Source: Ruegeria atlantica
GTDB taxonomy: Bacteria > Pseudomonadota > Alphaproteobacteria > Rhodobacterales > Rhodobacteraceae
Direction: 5' to 3'
NCBI RefSeq assembly: GCF_013033965.1
Contig: NZ_WQFE01000006.1
Location: forward strand, 176,632 to 240,631
DNA: 64,000 bases
The notes beneath the pieces are model-generated. The model was not told the DNA's origin and searched no databases. It worked only from the letters and a program-made list of their open reading frames with translations. Shown piece by piece: positions 1-9,647 of this stretch (its first letter is position 1; every line of letters begins with the position of its first letter). Position numbers and translations under genes: made by a program.

Positions 1-643
1 CCAGGCCGTAAAGCAGCAAAAGAACAGCAAATGAGAGAATACCCATCCCGGCAAAGTCGATATGTTCACCCTTTTTGTGTTGGGTTTCGCGCTCCATAAG
101 GACCAAGGCCGTAACCATCGAAATGGTCGAAAAAACAACGTTTGCCAGAAAGAAAAACCGCCAATCCCCAAAGCTGACTGCGGCACCACTGATCAGCGGG
201 CCAAAGACATTGCCGCTGGTCACTCCGGCCAAGATCATGCCCATGATCATGGCGCGGTGTTCAGGGCGCGAGACTTTGGTTGCGCCAAAAGCCAAAGTGC
301 AAGGCCAGACGCAGCCGGAGCCAATCCCCTGCAATGCGCGGGCCGCGATCAGAAAATCGAGGCTAGGTGAGACAAAGCACATAACAGACGCAAACAGAAA
401 GATCGCCAACCCGATGATCATCATCTTGCGATGCCCGAACATGTCCCCCATTCGGCCTCCGGCGACCATGGTCATCGCGAAAAACAGGGCGTAGATGTTC
501 AACACCCACTGGGTGCTGGTTATGTCTGCGTCAAAGCTGCTTTCGATGGCCGGTACAAGAATAAGAGCACCGGTGAAGTCGATGCCAATTCCGAATCCTG
601 TAACCATCAGGGCGATGACCTTGACGATACTGCTACGGTCCAT
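1..643 (-). CDS. MFS drug/solute exporter, DHA2-like, 3' end cut by window edge
   Basis: Reading leftwards from an ATG at 643 the frame stays open to the window edge, giving 214 residues of an incomplete protein that begins MDRSSIVKVIALMVTG. It holds about six hydrophobic segments. The loop after TM2 reads GGRMGDMFGHRK, the MFS loop 2-3 signature, and a second segment has the RALQGIGSG pattern typical of TM4 in the 14-TM EmrB/QacA (DHA2) exporters. Later residues include VTSGNVFGPLISG, like motif C of proton antiporters. The role would be proton-driven export across the inner membrane; the substrate cannot be told. The C-terminal half is missing, so 12- versus 14-TM topology is inferred from motif style only. 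Confidence 0.82.
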   Translation of the reverse strand, partial: MDRSSIVKVIALMVTGFGIGIDFTGALILVPAIESSFDADITSTQWVLNIYALFFAMTMVAGGRMGDMFGHRKMMIIGLAIFLFASVMCFVSPSLDFLIAARALQGIGSGCVWPCTLAFGATKVSRPEHRAMIMGMILAGVTSGNVFGPLISGAAVSFGDWRFFFLANVVFSTISMVTALVLMERETQHKKGEHIDFAGMGILSFAVLLLLYGL

Positions 644-734
644 ACATGCACCCGAGTTGCTTCAGAGAGCGACAATGATGCACGAAATCTGATTGAAAGA
701 TAGTGGAAGGCCCGGATAGCGAGCTAGTCGCGCA

Positions 735-1094
735 TCAGTCCAAGGATGCCTGAGACCTTCTAAATGCTCGTTTCAGCATGTCCAGTTCCGCACGCAACAA
801 GGCGATTTCAGTCCGAATGTCATCTTCGGTCGGCGTTCCTGCAATGAGTGTGAAATGACCGATCTCAGTTGATGAATCTGCATCCGTTATCACAAAGCAA
901 TGAACCCCATCGGCAATCGCAGCAGGTGGAACTGGAACACTCAGCTCCCACCCGCCTTCGGTGGCGGTCATGTGTACATCCGCTAACACCTGACTCAGGT
1001 AGTGAACTTCGATGCGCGGTTCCGTGTCGGCTTGAAGATACCCGCGCCAGATGCCGTTTTCGAACAGGGTTGGGGTTAAAGTTAGTTGTGTCAT
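735..1094 (-). CDS. Hypothetical protein, DUF6478-linked
   Basis: A 119-residue acidic soluble protein starting MTQLTLTPTLFENG. I do not recognise a named family. The first 80 residues look like a beta-rich fold (alternating hydrophobics, PRIEVHYL, WELSVPVP) and the tail is a predicted helix or coiled coil (LLRAELDMLKRAFRRSQ). The start at 1094 is preferred over an upstream in-frame ATG at 1133 because GAGGG sits about 9 nt before it and because it begins 11 nt after the DUF6478 stop. The two genes therefore form a tight co-directional pair and are probably co-transcribed. No signal peptide or membrane segment is seen. Confidence 0.7.
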   Translation of the reverse strand: MTQLTLTPTLFENGIWRGYLQADTEPRIEVHYLSQVLADVHMTATEGGWELSVPVPPAAIADGVHCFVITDADSSTEIGHFTLIAGTPTEDDIRTEIALLRAELDMLKRAFRRSQASLD

Positions 1095-1105
1095 GGCCAA
1101 TGCCC

Positions 1106-1867
1106 TCACAAATCGGCGCGGTGGTGGCGGCACAGTGTCAAATCCCGAAGGACTATTCGGTTCATTGCCGGATTACCCAAAACCAGATCCAGCCAAATCT
1201 TGTCTATCCGTCGTTCGTTCAGCGGTAGATTGGCAAGATCGAAGTCCAGTGAATTCGAATTTGCTGACAGATCAAGAGACCGTGGAACGGAATCGGTGTT
1301 CGGGCCGTGCTGAATGTTCAATCGCGCTATTACGTCCAATGGACGTTCCGTTTCAATGTGAGCATCGACCCGCATCAGGTGCTGCCGCGTCAGACCTTGC
1401 ACCGCCTCCGGTGGCAAATCCAGCGACAAAGACAGAAATGACCCTGAAAATCCAAACACATCTATGCCAAGGCCAAACGCGGCCAGATCCTTTTGATCAG
1501 TGTTTCGCGTCTGTCGTACGCTGATTTCGGAGAGCGGGCAGTCGTGGAAAATTTTAACCTGTTGATCCAACTCGACCTTGCGTGGAATTGAGGCAACACC
1601 GGGGCGAGGCAGCGGAGCACGCCACAAGTCAGGTCGCCAGCTCCAGTCTGTGCCCAGAGGTTTGGGGAACTGCTTTGACCCTATCAAGGGCCAGGTCAGC
1701 CGCTCGTTCGCTTCACGTAGCAACCGGTCCAATACCAAACGCAATTTGCGCGCTTCGTCGCGCTGTTGGCGCAATTGAGCGTTCGTTGCCGCGGCCGCGC
1801 CTTGTACGGCCCGTTGCCAACGCGCAATCGTTTTGCGGTGTAGATATCGCTCCAGAAGTTTGCCCAT
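1106..1867 (-). CDS. DUF6478 family protein
   Basis: A 253-residue protein starting MGKLLERYLHRKTIARW. It resembles the Rhodobacterales DUF6478 family as I remember it: a basic helical N-terminus (residues 1-60, rich in Arg and Gln), a WPL...WSWRPDLWR segment near 60-85, then a beta-rich half with LSLSLDLPPEAVQGLTRQHL and paired acidic strands. No catalytic motif is apparent. The function is unknown; the regular strand pattern suggests a lectin-like or jelly-roll domain, which is inference only. It precedes a 119-aa partner gene by 11 nt and is divergent from the large ABC gene at 2114. Confidence 0.75.
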   Translation of the reverse strand: MGKLLERYLHRKTIARWQRAVQGAAAATNAQLRQQRDEARKLRLVLDRLLREANERLTWPLIGSKQFPKPLGTDWSWRPDLWRAPLPRPGVASIPRKVELDQQVKIFHDCPLSEISVRQTRNTDQKDLAAFGLGIDVFGFSGSFLSLSLDLPPEAVQGLTRQHLMRVDAHIETERPLDVIARLNIQHGPNTDSVPRSLDLSANSNSLDFDLANLPLNERRIDKIWLDLVLGNPAMNRIVLRDLTLCRHHRADL

Positions 1868-2113
1868 GGTCCCATCGTCTGAACTTGACCTTCTTTAGTC
1901 AAAGACGACGGCAAGGATAAGGCCGAATTGGTGAATTCCGCATAAAACTGCCCACCATCTAACGCGGTTGTGACTAGGCGGTTGTGGTTGGGTCTGTTAG
2001 GGGCGCGATCGCCGTTCTTGCAATCAATCGGGACTGTGCGTACCGTCCGGAACCTGATTGCTGTGGATCATCCGAAAAAACCGCGTATCAACTTCTTTGG
2101 GGCAAGGCCGGGC

Positions 2114-5100
2114 ATGGAACCCACACTGTTTTCATTCATCTGGAAATACTCGAAAAAGCAGCAGCTTGTGCTGTTGAGTCTGACGGTATTGTCGTTCCCG
2201 TTTCTCTACGCTTCGCTTGAGCTGCCAAAGCAAATCATCAACGACGCTATTGGCGCACCCAGCGACAGCGTTACGGTTCTGGGAATTACAGTTACACAAG
2301 TCCAATACCTGCTGATCCTGTGTGTTGCTTTCCTGGCCACTGTTATTGCCAGCGGCCTTATGAAGATGCGCATCAACACAATGAAAGGCGTGCTTGCCGA
2401 ACGTATGCTTCGCAGGCTGCGATTCACGCTGATTCATCGCTCCATGCGATTCCCGAAATCCTATTTTGCCACCACCAGTCAGGGCGAATTGGTGTCGATG
2501 ATCACGTCCGAGGCCGAGCCGATGGGCGGCCTGATGGGCGATGCGATTGCCCAGCCAGTGTTCCAGTTCGGTCAGATGATGACCATCGTTACCTTCTTGT
2601 TTATGCAAAGCGTATGGTTTGGTCTGGCCAGTATTGCGTTGATCCCGCTGCAGGCGTGGCTGATCCCGAAGTTGCAGCGCCAGATCAATCTGTTGAACAA
2701 AGAACGCATTCAGGAGGTTCGCCACCTCAGCTCGGAAATCGGTGAAAGCGCCGCGGGCATCAGCGATCTGCGCACCAATGGGGGTTGGCGCTATAGGTTG
2801 GCACAGTTCAGCCACCGCTTGGGAACCTTGTTTGAGATCCGGTTCAAGATCTACAACAAGAAGTTCTTCATGAAGTTCCTCAACAATCTGATCACGCAGA
2901 TGACGCCATTCCTGTTTTATTCAGTCGGCGGTTATCTTGCGATCACGGGTGAGGTGACGGTTGGCGCGCTTGTCGCGGCGCTTGGGGCGTATAAAGACCT
3001 CAGCGGTCCGTGGAAGGATCTGCTGACCTATTATAATCAGGTTCAGGACATGTCTCTGCGGTGGGAAGTCGTCACAGAGCGCTTTGCGCCGGACAATATG
3101 ATCCCTGAAGAGCTGTTTGTGGGTGAGCCTGAGTCCATTCCGCATCTCACCGGCGATATCGAGTTGCGCAATGTCACGGTACGCGACGATGACGGTAAGA
3201 CGATCCTTGAGGACATCGATCTGACCATCCCCAAGGGTGCCCGCATCGCGATTCAGTCCTCAAGCGCGGCCGAGCGCAGTGCATTGGCGCAACTGCTGAC
3301 CCGAGAGCTTTTGCCCATTCAGGGCGACGTCACAATCGCGGGTCATAATCTGCAACAACTGCATCAGACGGTTATTGCGGCGCGGATCGGCTATGCGTAT
3401 TCGCGGCCTTATCTGTTTGACGGGACTTTAGGCGACAACCTTTTGATGCCCTTGCGGACCCATCCGCAACACGAAACGGACGCCAAGAAGGCACCGACCC
3501 GGCGGCAGATCGAAGCGGTGCGGGCCGGGAACCCTCCGGATTCCCTGTCGGACGAGTGGATCGACCCTGGTCTGGCCGGGTTGGAAGACATCGATGATAT
3601 TCGCGACTGGTGGTTCCAGTTGGTCGAGGCGATGGGAATCGACGAATTCATGTTCCGTCGGACACTGCGGACTCAATTTGATCCGGAACAGCACCCGGCC
3701 TTGGCTCGCGACATCGTTAATCTGCGCGAAACAGTCGCGCAGAGACTACGGGAAAAGGGGTTGGACCAATACGTCTATCGGTTCGACCCGGACCGGTTCA
3801 ACCCGGCTGTCCCTCTGGGTGGCAATTTGCTCTATGCGGCCCCCTCGCGGGATATTTCTCCGGACATTCTGGCCGGTGATGATCGGTTTATGTCTATGTT
3901 ACGTCGCCACGACCTGGACGATGATGCGAAGAGCATTGCAAGCGCGGTGCTGGATACACTGAACCAAACCTTTGGACGAGACGGGGCCGATCACCCGCTG
4001 TTCCTGCGTCTGGGTATGGCCAAAGATATGTTCCACCGTCTGCTGGATATCGAGGACCGGCGCAAAGCCAAAGGGGATGCAGCGATCAGTGATGGTGAGC
4101 GGGCATTGTTGTTGACTGTTCCTTTCCTACTGACGGCTGAACAAATCGGGCCTGATTTTCCCGACGAGTACAAAGACAAGATTTTGGCCATTCGAAAGGG
4201 GCAGGCGGAACAACTGCGTGCCTCGATGAATGGTATGTTCATTCCGGTCACTCCGGATACCTATATCGAACGCATGACCGTCATGGAAAACGCGTTGTTC
4301 GGGCGGGTTTCTTTGATGGCGGGGGCGCATAGAGATGAAATTGAAGATGTGGTCGCCGCAGCAATGAACGAAGCTGGCTTGCGCCGTCGGGCCGCGGCTA
4401 TCATCTATGACCTGCCATCGGGCCTGGGCGGGAACAATCTGCCGACAGTGTTTCAGGAACGCGCTGCATTCTCGCGCGCAGGTATCAAGCGTCCTGATGT
4501 ATTGATTCTGGACAAAGCCCTGGCCAGCCACGACTCCGAGAGCAGGCTGAGAACTCGGCTGAAATTGCGGGAATTGCTACCGGATTCCATCATGATCTTC
4601 ATGGAAGATCATTTTGCCCACCCCGAAGCCTATGATCTGTTCGTCGAGATCAAGGATGGTCGAATTGACGGTGTCTCGCGGACCCGCCCCGAAGAAGAAG
4701 CCAGCACCACAGACGATCTAAGCCGCAAGCTTAGAATCATCTCATCGACCGAGCTGTTCTCTGGCATTGACGGCCGAAACCAGCGCCTTCTGGCGTTTTC
4801 GGCGCAATGGTATGATGCTGCGGCTGGGCAGATCATCTTTTCCGAAGGGCAGACTCCGGATGCCGCTTATCTCTGCATATCGGGTGAAGCAGACTTGATC
4901 TGGAACGAAGGAAGTGGAACCGCGCGTACGATCTCGGTTATTGAGCCAGGGCGTCTGATCGGAGACTTGTCGATTATTACTGGCGAAATTCGACAGTTTG
5001 ATTTGGTTGCGGTAAAGAACTGTTCGTTCCTGCGCATTGGGGCCGAGGAATTGCGCGCCGTTATTGAAAGTGACGCAGGTGTTGCAATGCAGCTGCTGCA

Positions 5101-5212
5101 AACAGTTGCCGGCTATCTGACCACGATTTCCCAGAAATTGAACGCTGCAAATGCAACCTCTCTGATCTTCGATGATGACGAACCCAGCAAAGAAACGGCC
5201 GACAGTGCCTGA
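2114..5212 (+). CDS. ABC-type membrane protein with degenerate, interrupted NBD and C-terminal cNMP-binding domain
   Basis: A 1032-residue protein starting MEPTLFSFIWKYS; this start is chosen because the type I exporter transmembrane domain begins here, although the frame is open 48 codons upstream. Residues about 20-310 form a six-helix ABC exporter domain. The nucleotide-binding domain starts near 345, but the Walker A loop reads AIQSSSAAERSAL (around 379) with no GKS/T. After DGTLGDNLLMP there is an insertion of roughly 300 mostly charged residues before a degraded signature (LPSGLGGNN, about 770) and Walker B (VLILDKA, about 796, Lys in place of catalytic Glu). Residues about 876-1013 are a cyclic-nucleotide-binding domain (GLRF-like strands, EPGRLIGDLSIITGE). 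ATP hydrolysis looks unlikely in this subunit alone. It overlaps the next gene by 41 nt. Confidence 0.85.
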   Translation: MEPTLFSFIWKYSKKQQLVLLSLTVLSFPFLYASLELPKQIINDAIGAPSDSVTVLGITVTQVQYLLILCVAFLATVIASGLMKMRINTMKGVLAERMLRRLRFTLIHRSMRFPKSYFATTSQGELVSMITSEAEPMGGLMGDAIAQPVFQFGQMMTIVTFLFMQSVWFGLASIALIPLQAWLIPKLQRQINLLNKERIQEVRHLSSEIGESAAGISDLRTNGGWRYRLAQFSHRLGTLFEIRFKIYNKKFFMKFLNNLITQMTPFLFYSVGGYLAITGEVTVGALVAALGAYKDLSGPWKDLLTYYNQVQDMSLRWEVVTERFAPDNMIPEELFVGEPESIPHLTGDIELRNVTVRDDDGKTILEDIDLTIPKGARIAIQSSSAAERSALAQLLTRELLPIQGDVTIAGHNLQQLHQTVIAARIGYAYSRPYLFDGTLGDNLLMPLRTHPQHETDAKKAPTRRQIEAVRAGNPPDSLSDEWIDPGLAGLEDIDDIRDWWFQLVEAMGIDEFMFRRTLRTQFDPEQHPALARDIVNLRETVAQRLREKGLDQYVYRFDPDRFNPAVPLGGNLLYAAPSRDISPDILAGDDRFMSMLRRHDLDDDAKSIASAVLDTLNQTFGRDGADHPLFLRLGMAKDMFHRLLDIEDRRKAKGDAAISDGERALLLTVPFLLTAEQIGPDFPDEYKDKILAIRKGQAEQLRASMNGMFIPVTPDTYIERMTVMENALFGRVSLMAGAHRDEIEDVVAAAMNEAGLRRRAAAIIYDLPSGLGGNNLPTVFQERAAFSRAGIKRPDVLILDKALASHDSESRLRTRLKLRELLPDSIMIFMEDHFAHPEAYDLFVEIKDGRIDGVSRTRPEEEASTTDDLSRKLRIISSTELFSGIDGRNQRLLAFSAQWYDAAAGQIIFSEGQTPDAAYLCISGEADLIWNEGSGTARTISVIEPGRLIGDLSIITGEIRQFDLVAVKNCSFLRIGAEELRAVIESDAGVAMQLLQTVAGYLTTISQKLNAANATSLIFDDDEPSKETADSA

Positions 5213-6101
5213 CGTCCGAACCGGCAGATACGCACCGCATGAGAGACTGGTTGCGCCTGCGCGCACTCGGCCCGAGCTTTGGCGTTTATTGGTCGGGTTG
5301 GCCATTGTTGGCGTGGTTGGCATCCTGTTGAACTTTTTGCTTTTTGGGTTAGTTGCCGGTCTTGTGTCTGTTGAATGGGCCCAAAACCTGCTGACCGGCG
5401 CGTCCCCAGTTGCGCTATTGGTGTTGTTGGCAAGCTTTGGGTTCATAACTTTGGGTGTGTCCATCGCCGCACGACGCCTGCAGCATCGAACGCTGAGCTC
5501 GATCTGTGGCCCGTGGCGCGAAGGCACTTGGCAATTCGTCCGTGTTTTTAAGGCGTTAACTGTTCTTGGGGTCGTTGTGGCCATACTGCCGCCATATGAC
5601 ATGGGCGCAACGCTGACGCAGAACCTGGCATTGTCCACATGGCTGTTGTTCTTGCCTTTCTCGCTTTTTGCCGTGCTGATTCAAACCAGCGCCGAAGAGG
5701 TTTTGTTTCGAGGATACATTCAACAAAGCCTTGCGGCGCGGTTCCGTTCACCCATTATTTGGTTGGGCGTGCCTTCGATCTTGTTCGCCGTAGGTCACTA
5801 TGCCCCGGGCGCGGCCGGAGATAACGCCTTGTTAGTAGCTGTTTGGTCCGGGTTGTTTGGTTTTTTGGCGGCTGATCTGACGGCCCGGTCAGGGACATTG
5901 GGACCTGCTATCGCGTTGCATCTGTTCAATAATATAGTTGCACTGCTGTTTATTTCTTTGCCGGATGGCCTAAGCGGTCTGGCATTGTACCTGTTGCCCT
6001 ACGATATGTCGGATACAGGAGTGCTGCGGCAATGGCTGTATGTGGATTTCGCTGTGATGATCGTCAGTTGGCTAACTGCGCGGGTTGCGCTCAGGCGTTG
6101 A
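5172..6101 (+). CDS. CPBP family intramembrane glutamic endopeptidase
   Basis: A 309-residue polytopic membrane protein with about eight hydrophobic segments. The CPBP (CAAX protease and bacteriocin-processing) motifs are in order: SAEEVLFRGYIQQ (EExxxR, near residue 175), FAVGHY (FxxxH), and HLFNN (HxxxN). These supply the catalytic Glu and His ligands inside the membrane. Substrates of bacterial CPBP proteases are mostly unknown. It starts with tandem ATGs at 5172/5175 inside the 3' end of the degenerate ABC gene, a 41-nt overlap that points to translational coupling and hence to a shared process. It is followed by accD after 60 nt. Confidence 0.88.
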   Translation: MMTNPAKKRPTVPDVRTGRYAPHERLVAPARTRPELWRLLVGLAIVGVVGILLNFLLFGLVAGLVSVEWAQNLLTGASPVALLVLLASFGFITLGVSIAARRLQHRTLSSICGPWREGTWQFVRVFKALTVLGVVVAILPPYDMGATLTQNLALSTWLLFLPFSLFAVLIQTSAEEVLFRGYIQQSLAARFRSPIIWLGVPSILFAVGHYAPGAAGDNALLVAVWSGLFGFLAADLTARSGTLGPAIALHLFNNIVALLFISLPDGLSGLALYLLPYDMSDTGVLRQWLYVDFAVMIVSWLTARVALRR

Positions 6102-6161
6102 TTGCATTTCTTTCCGTAGCGTCTTATTTGACGTCAAAGCCGCACAAGCCAAGGTTCCGAT

Positions 6162-7094
6162 ATGAACTGGATCACAAACTACGTCCGCCCCCGGATCAAC
6201 TCGATCTTCTCGCGCCGAGAAGTGCCTGAAAACCTTTGGCACAAATGCGATGAATGCGGAACGATGCTGTTTCATCGAGAGCTGGCAGAGAACCAGAACG
6301 TCTGCACTCAATGCGGACACCATATGGCGATCACACCGCGCGAGCGTTTTAGTCACCTGTTCGATGGTGGGATCTTTACGGAAGTCGAGGTTCCCGCGCC
6401 CAAGGACGACCCGCTGCAATTCCGCGATCAGAAGAAGTACCCCGATCGGATGAAAGCCGCTCAAAAGAAGACGGGCGAGAAAGAGGCGATGCTGGTCGCG
6501 TTGGGCGAAATTGGCCGAACCCCGATTGTTGCAGCTGCTCAGGACTTTTCGTTCATGGGCGGGTCGATGGGCATGTATGTGGGCAACGCGATCATTGCCG
6601 CCGCGCAAGAGGCGGTAAAGCTAAAGCGCCCGCTGGTTCTGTTTTCCGCCGCAGGCGGAGCCCGAATGCAGGAAGGTATACTGAGCCTGATGCAGATGCC
6701 GCGCACGACCGTTGCAGTAGAGATGCTGAAAGAAGCAAATCTACCGTACATCGTTGTGCTGACTCACCCAACGACGGGTGGTGTGACCGCCTCATACGCG
6801 ATGCTGGGTGACGTCCATATCTCGGAACCCAATGCGCTGATCTGTTTTGCCGGTCCGCGCGTCATCGAACAAACCATTCGGGAAAAGCTGCCCGAAGGGT
6901 TTCAGCGTGCGGAATACCTGCTGGATCATGGCATGTTGGACCGGGTGACAAAGCGGACCGAAATGCGTGAAGAGCTAATCACCATCATCCGGATGCTGAT
7001 GAACCAACCTCCGGCCGTCAAAGGCGATCTGCCCGCACCAGAGGCAGAAGACGCCAAGGTAGAGACTCCGACTGAAGACGCGGAAGAAAAATGA
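6162..7094 (+). CDS. accD: Acetyl-CoA carboxylase, carboxyltransferase subunit beta
   Basis: A 310-residue protein starting [14 protein letters not shown]. AccD pairs with AccA to move the carboxyl group from carboxybiotin to acetyl-CoA, giving malonyl-CoA for fatty acid synthesis in the cytoplasm. The N-terminal C4 zinc ribbon is visible: [10 protein letters not shown] and CTQCGHHM (residues about 28-55). The crotonase-like carboxyltransferase core follows, with GGARMQEG and [14 protein letters not shown], typical of this subunit. The acidic tail ([18 protein letters not shown]) is a variable extension. It overlaps folC by 4 nt (ATGA), an arrangement common in proteobacteria. Confidence 0.97.
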   Translation: MNWITNYVRPRINSIFSRREVPENLWHKCDECGTMLFHRELAENQNVCTQCGHHMAITPRERFSHLFDGGIFTEVEVPAPKDDPLQFRDQKKYPDRMKAAQKKTGEKEAMLVALGEIGRTPIVAAAQDFSFMGGSMGMYVGNAIIAAAQEAVKLKRPLVLFSAAGGARMQEGILSLMQMPRTTVAVEMLKEANLPYIVVLTHPTTGGVTASYAMLGDVHISEPNALICFAGPRVIEQTIREKLPEGFQRAEYLLDHGMLDRVTKRTEMREELITIIRMLMNQPPAVKGDLPAPEAEDAKVETPTEDAEEK

Positions 7095-8365
7095 CCTCTC
7101 AGACCTCGGACGTCATCCTCGATCGGATGATGGCACTGCATCCCAAGATCATTGACCTGACCTTGGATCGCGTATGGCGTTTGTTGGCTGCGCTGGACAA
7201 TCCGCAGGTCAAACTACCGCCGGTGATCCATATTGCGGGCACCAACGGCAAGGGGTCGACCCAGGCGATGATCCGCGCAGGCCTGGAAGGTGCAGGGCTG
7301 TCGGCCCATGCCTATACCTCACCTCACCTGGCGCGTTTTCACGAGCGTATTCGTCTGGCGGGAGAGCTGATTTCCGAACCGGATCTGACCGCGGTTCTGG
7401 ACGAATGCTACGCTGCCAATGGTGGCGGCAGTATTACGTATTTCGAGATTACAACCTGCGCGGCCCTACTGGCGTTTTCACGGTCCAAAGCTGATTATAC
7501 GTTGCTTGAAGTTGGGCTGGGCGGTCGGCTAGACGCGACCAATGTCATTCATGAACCGGCGGTAACGGTCATCACACCGGTCTCAATCGACCATGAGCAG
7601 TTCCTGGGAAACACCTTGGGCAAGATTGCAGCGGAAAAGGCAGGCATCATCAAGCCCGGCGTTCCCTGCATCGTTGGTCCGCAGCAGGACGAAGCGTTGG
7701 AGGTCATCGAATACACCGCCGCCCGTCTAGGTGCGCCGCTGTTGGTACATGGCCAACACTGGCATGTCACAGAAGAAAACGGGCGTCTGGTATATCAGGA
7801 TGAAACTGGGTTGCGAGACCTGCCACTGCCAAATCTGTTGGGTGCACACCAGCTTCAAAACGCCGGAGCCGCGCTGGCCGTCTTGCGCCACTTGGATCTT
7901 GGTGATGATGCCTATGAGGCTGCAGTGACCAAGGCCGAATGGCCCGCCCGCATGCAGCGGTTGAAATCCGGACCCCTTGTCGAACAGGCCCCCGAGGTCG
8001 AACTATGGCTGGATGGCGGACACAACGCAGCGGCAGGATGGGCATTGGCCGATCTTTTGGCGACATTGCCTGAACGTCCAACCCATATGATCTGCGGGAT
8101 GTTGAACACGAAGGATGTCACCGGATATCTGGCACCTTTGGCAACTCAAGTGCAGAGTCTGACGGCGGTCTCTATTCCAGGCGAGGCCAATACGTTGAGC
8201 GCTGAAGAAACATCAGCCGCCGCCGCACAGATCGGGTTATCTGCTTCAACGTCCGATAGTGTGGCAGACGCTTTGCAGACCATCACCGAATATGACCCGC
8301 ACGCGCGGGTTCTGATTTGCGGGTCTTTGTATCTGGCCGGTCATATTCTGCGCGAAAACGGCTGA
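7091..8365 (+). CDS. folC: Bifunctional folylpolyglutamate synthase/dihydrofolate synthase
   Basis: A 424-residue Mur-ligase-fold enzyme. It joins L-glutamate to dihydropteroate and then extends the folate polyglutamate tail, using ATP. The P-loop [10 protein letters not shown] lies near residue 47, and [11 protein letters not shown] and [13 protein letters not shown] (metal and substrate loops) follow. [11 protein letters not shown] marks the C-terminal Mur ligase domain. Its start codon overlaps the accD stop (ATGA), so translation is probably coupled. The gene converges on zapE with a 77-nt gap that contains no obvious strong terminator. Confidence 0.95.
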   Translation: MTSQTSDVILDRMMALHPKIIDLTLDRVWRLLAALDNPQVKLPPVIHIAGTNGKGSTQAMIRAGLEGAGLSAHAYTSPHLARFHERIRLAGELISEPDLTAVLDECYAANGGGSITYFEITTCAALLAFSRSKADYTLLEVGLGGRLDATNVIHEPAVTVITPVSIDHEQFLGNTLGKIAAEKAGIIKPGVPCIVGPQQDEALEVIEYTAARLGAPLLVHGQHWHVTEENGRLVYQDETGLRDLPLPNLLGAHQLQNAGAALAVLRHLDLGDDAYEAAVTKAEWPARMQRLKSGPLVEQAPEVELWLDGGHNAAAGWALADLLATLPERPTHMICGMLNTKDVTGYLAPLATQVQSLTAVSIPGEANTLSAEETSAAAAQIGLSASTSDSVADALQTITEYDPHARVLICGSLYLAGHILRENG

Positions 8366-8442
8366 GAAAAGGCCCCCGTACGGCTGCATCTGGCCAAAAA
8401 TATCCGGGGGGAACCGTGTAGCGCGTGGTGGGGCAGTGCCCC

Positions 8443-9513
8443 CTATGCCCCCCAATCCTGATCCTGCATCTCGCGCAGGCGCGACGCGGTGCGCTCAAAC
8501 TCAAACGTGCCTTCACCTTCGACGTACAACATCTCCGGTTCAGCAGCAGCCGAACAAATCAACCGGACTTTCGCCTCATAAAGCGCGTCGATCAGCGTGA
8601 CGAAGCGTTTGGCTTCGTTGAAGTTGTTACGCGACAGGCGCGGTATGTCTTCGAGCACCAGCACTTTGACCTCTTCTGCGATGGCAAGATAATCCGCTGG
8701 GCCCAGCATGCGCCCGCAAAGGTCGTAAAAGTTTGCCCGAGCCACGCCATTGCGAAAGGCGGGCAGCTCCACCGCACGGCCGTTGACCTGCAGGATCAAC
8801 GGGTCGGCAGCGCCCCCTGCCAGGTCGATCCAGACGCTGCGAATGCTCGCGCGCGCTTCGGGACCAATTGGGGTAAAATAGACAGGCGCACCTTCCAGCC
8901 GATTTTGTCGGTAATCCGTGGGTGAGATTAACTCCCACACTTCAAGCTGGTCTTTGATATGTGCGATGAAGGGTAGAAAGAGCTGCCGGTTGAGGCCGTC
9001 CTTGTACAGGTCATCTGGATGGCGGTTCGATGTCGTCACGACAACAACGCCACCCTCATAAAGCAGATCGAACAAACGCCCAACAATCATCGCGTCAGTG
9101 ATATCGGTAATCTGCATTTCGTCAAACGCCAGAACCCGCACCGACTTGACCACCGAAGCGGCTACTGGTGCCAGGGCATCCTCGACTCCATCCTTGCGCG
9201 CTTTGTGCATACCAGCGTGGATTTCCTGCATGAAGGCATGAAAATGAACCCGACGGGCAGGTATGTCTGTCAACGAATCCACAAACATATCCATCAGCAT
9301 AGATTTCCCGCGCCCGACGCCTCCCCACAGGTACAGACCTTTGGGCGGTGGCGGAGCTTTTCGAAAAAATCCGCGTTTTACAGGTTCGGACAAAGTCGCC
9401 CGGATACGTTCAAAATGGGGAAGGACAGCCTCTTGCGCGTCATCTCTGGTCAGGGTGCCTTCGGCGACCTGTGTCTCATAAAGCGAAATCAAACCCGTCA
9501 TAGATTCAGGCAT
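8443..9513 (-). CDS. zapE: Cell division ATPase ZapE (AFG1 family)
   Basis: An AAA+ P-loop ATPase of the AFG1/ZapE family, about 356 residues from MPESMTGLISLYE. Visible motifs are Walker A YLWGGVGRGKSML (about 80), VHFHAFMQEIHAGMH, the Walker B LAFDEMQITD, and TTSNRHPDDLYKDGL, all characteristic of the family. In E. coli ZapE acts at the Z-ring under low oxygen or stress, and in mitochondria AFG1 handles misfolded proteins. The start is uncertain: in-frame ATGs at 9501, 9513 and 9531 are all plausible and none has a strong ribosome-binding site. It is divergent from the MFS gene at 9648. Confidence 0.92.
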   Translation of the reverse strand: MPESMTGLISLYETQVAEGTLTRDDAQEAVLPHFERIRATLSEPVKRGFFRKAPPPPKGLYLWGGVGRGKSMLMDMFVDSLTDIPARRVHFHAFMQEIHAGMHKARKDGVEDALAPVAASVVKSVRVLAFDEMQITDITDAMIVGRLFDLLYEGGVVVVTTSNRHPDDLYKDGLNRQLFLPFIAHIKDQLEVWELISPTDYRQNRLEGAPVYFTPIGPEARASIRSVWIDLAGGAADPLILQVNGRAVELPAFRNGVARANFYDLCGRMLGPADYLAIAEEVKVLVLEDIPRLSRNNFNEAKRFVTLIDALYEAKVRLICSAAAEPEMLYVEGEGTFEFERTASRLREMQDQDWGA

Positions 9514-9647
9514 AGCGCCCGGTATGCACATTGAAAAGAAGCCTTTTCTCAGACACATCAATTTTGCTGATCCGTGACCGCAAAACTCCTGAATTGACGC
9601 GTGTGCCAAACGCTATAACGTCTGCCCTCTGAATTCCCGAGGACCCA

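Noticed and set aside
62..703. Several rightward ORFs of 65-139 aa
   Set aside because: They lie antisense to the open leftward MFS frame, which has membrane helices and motif matches.
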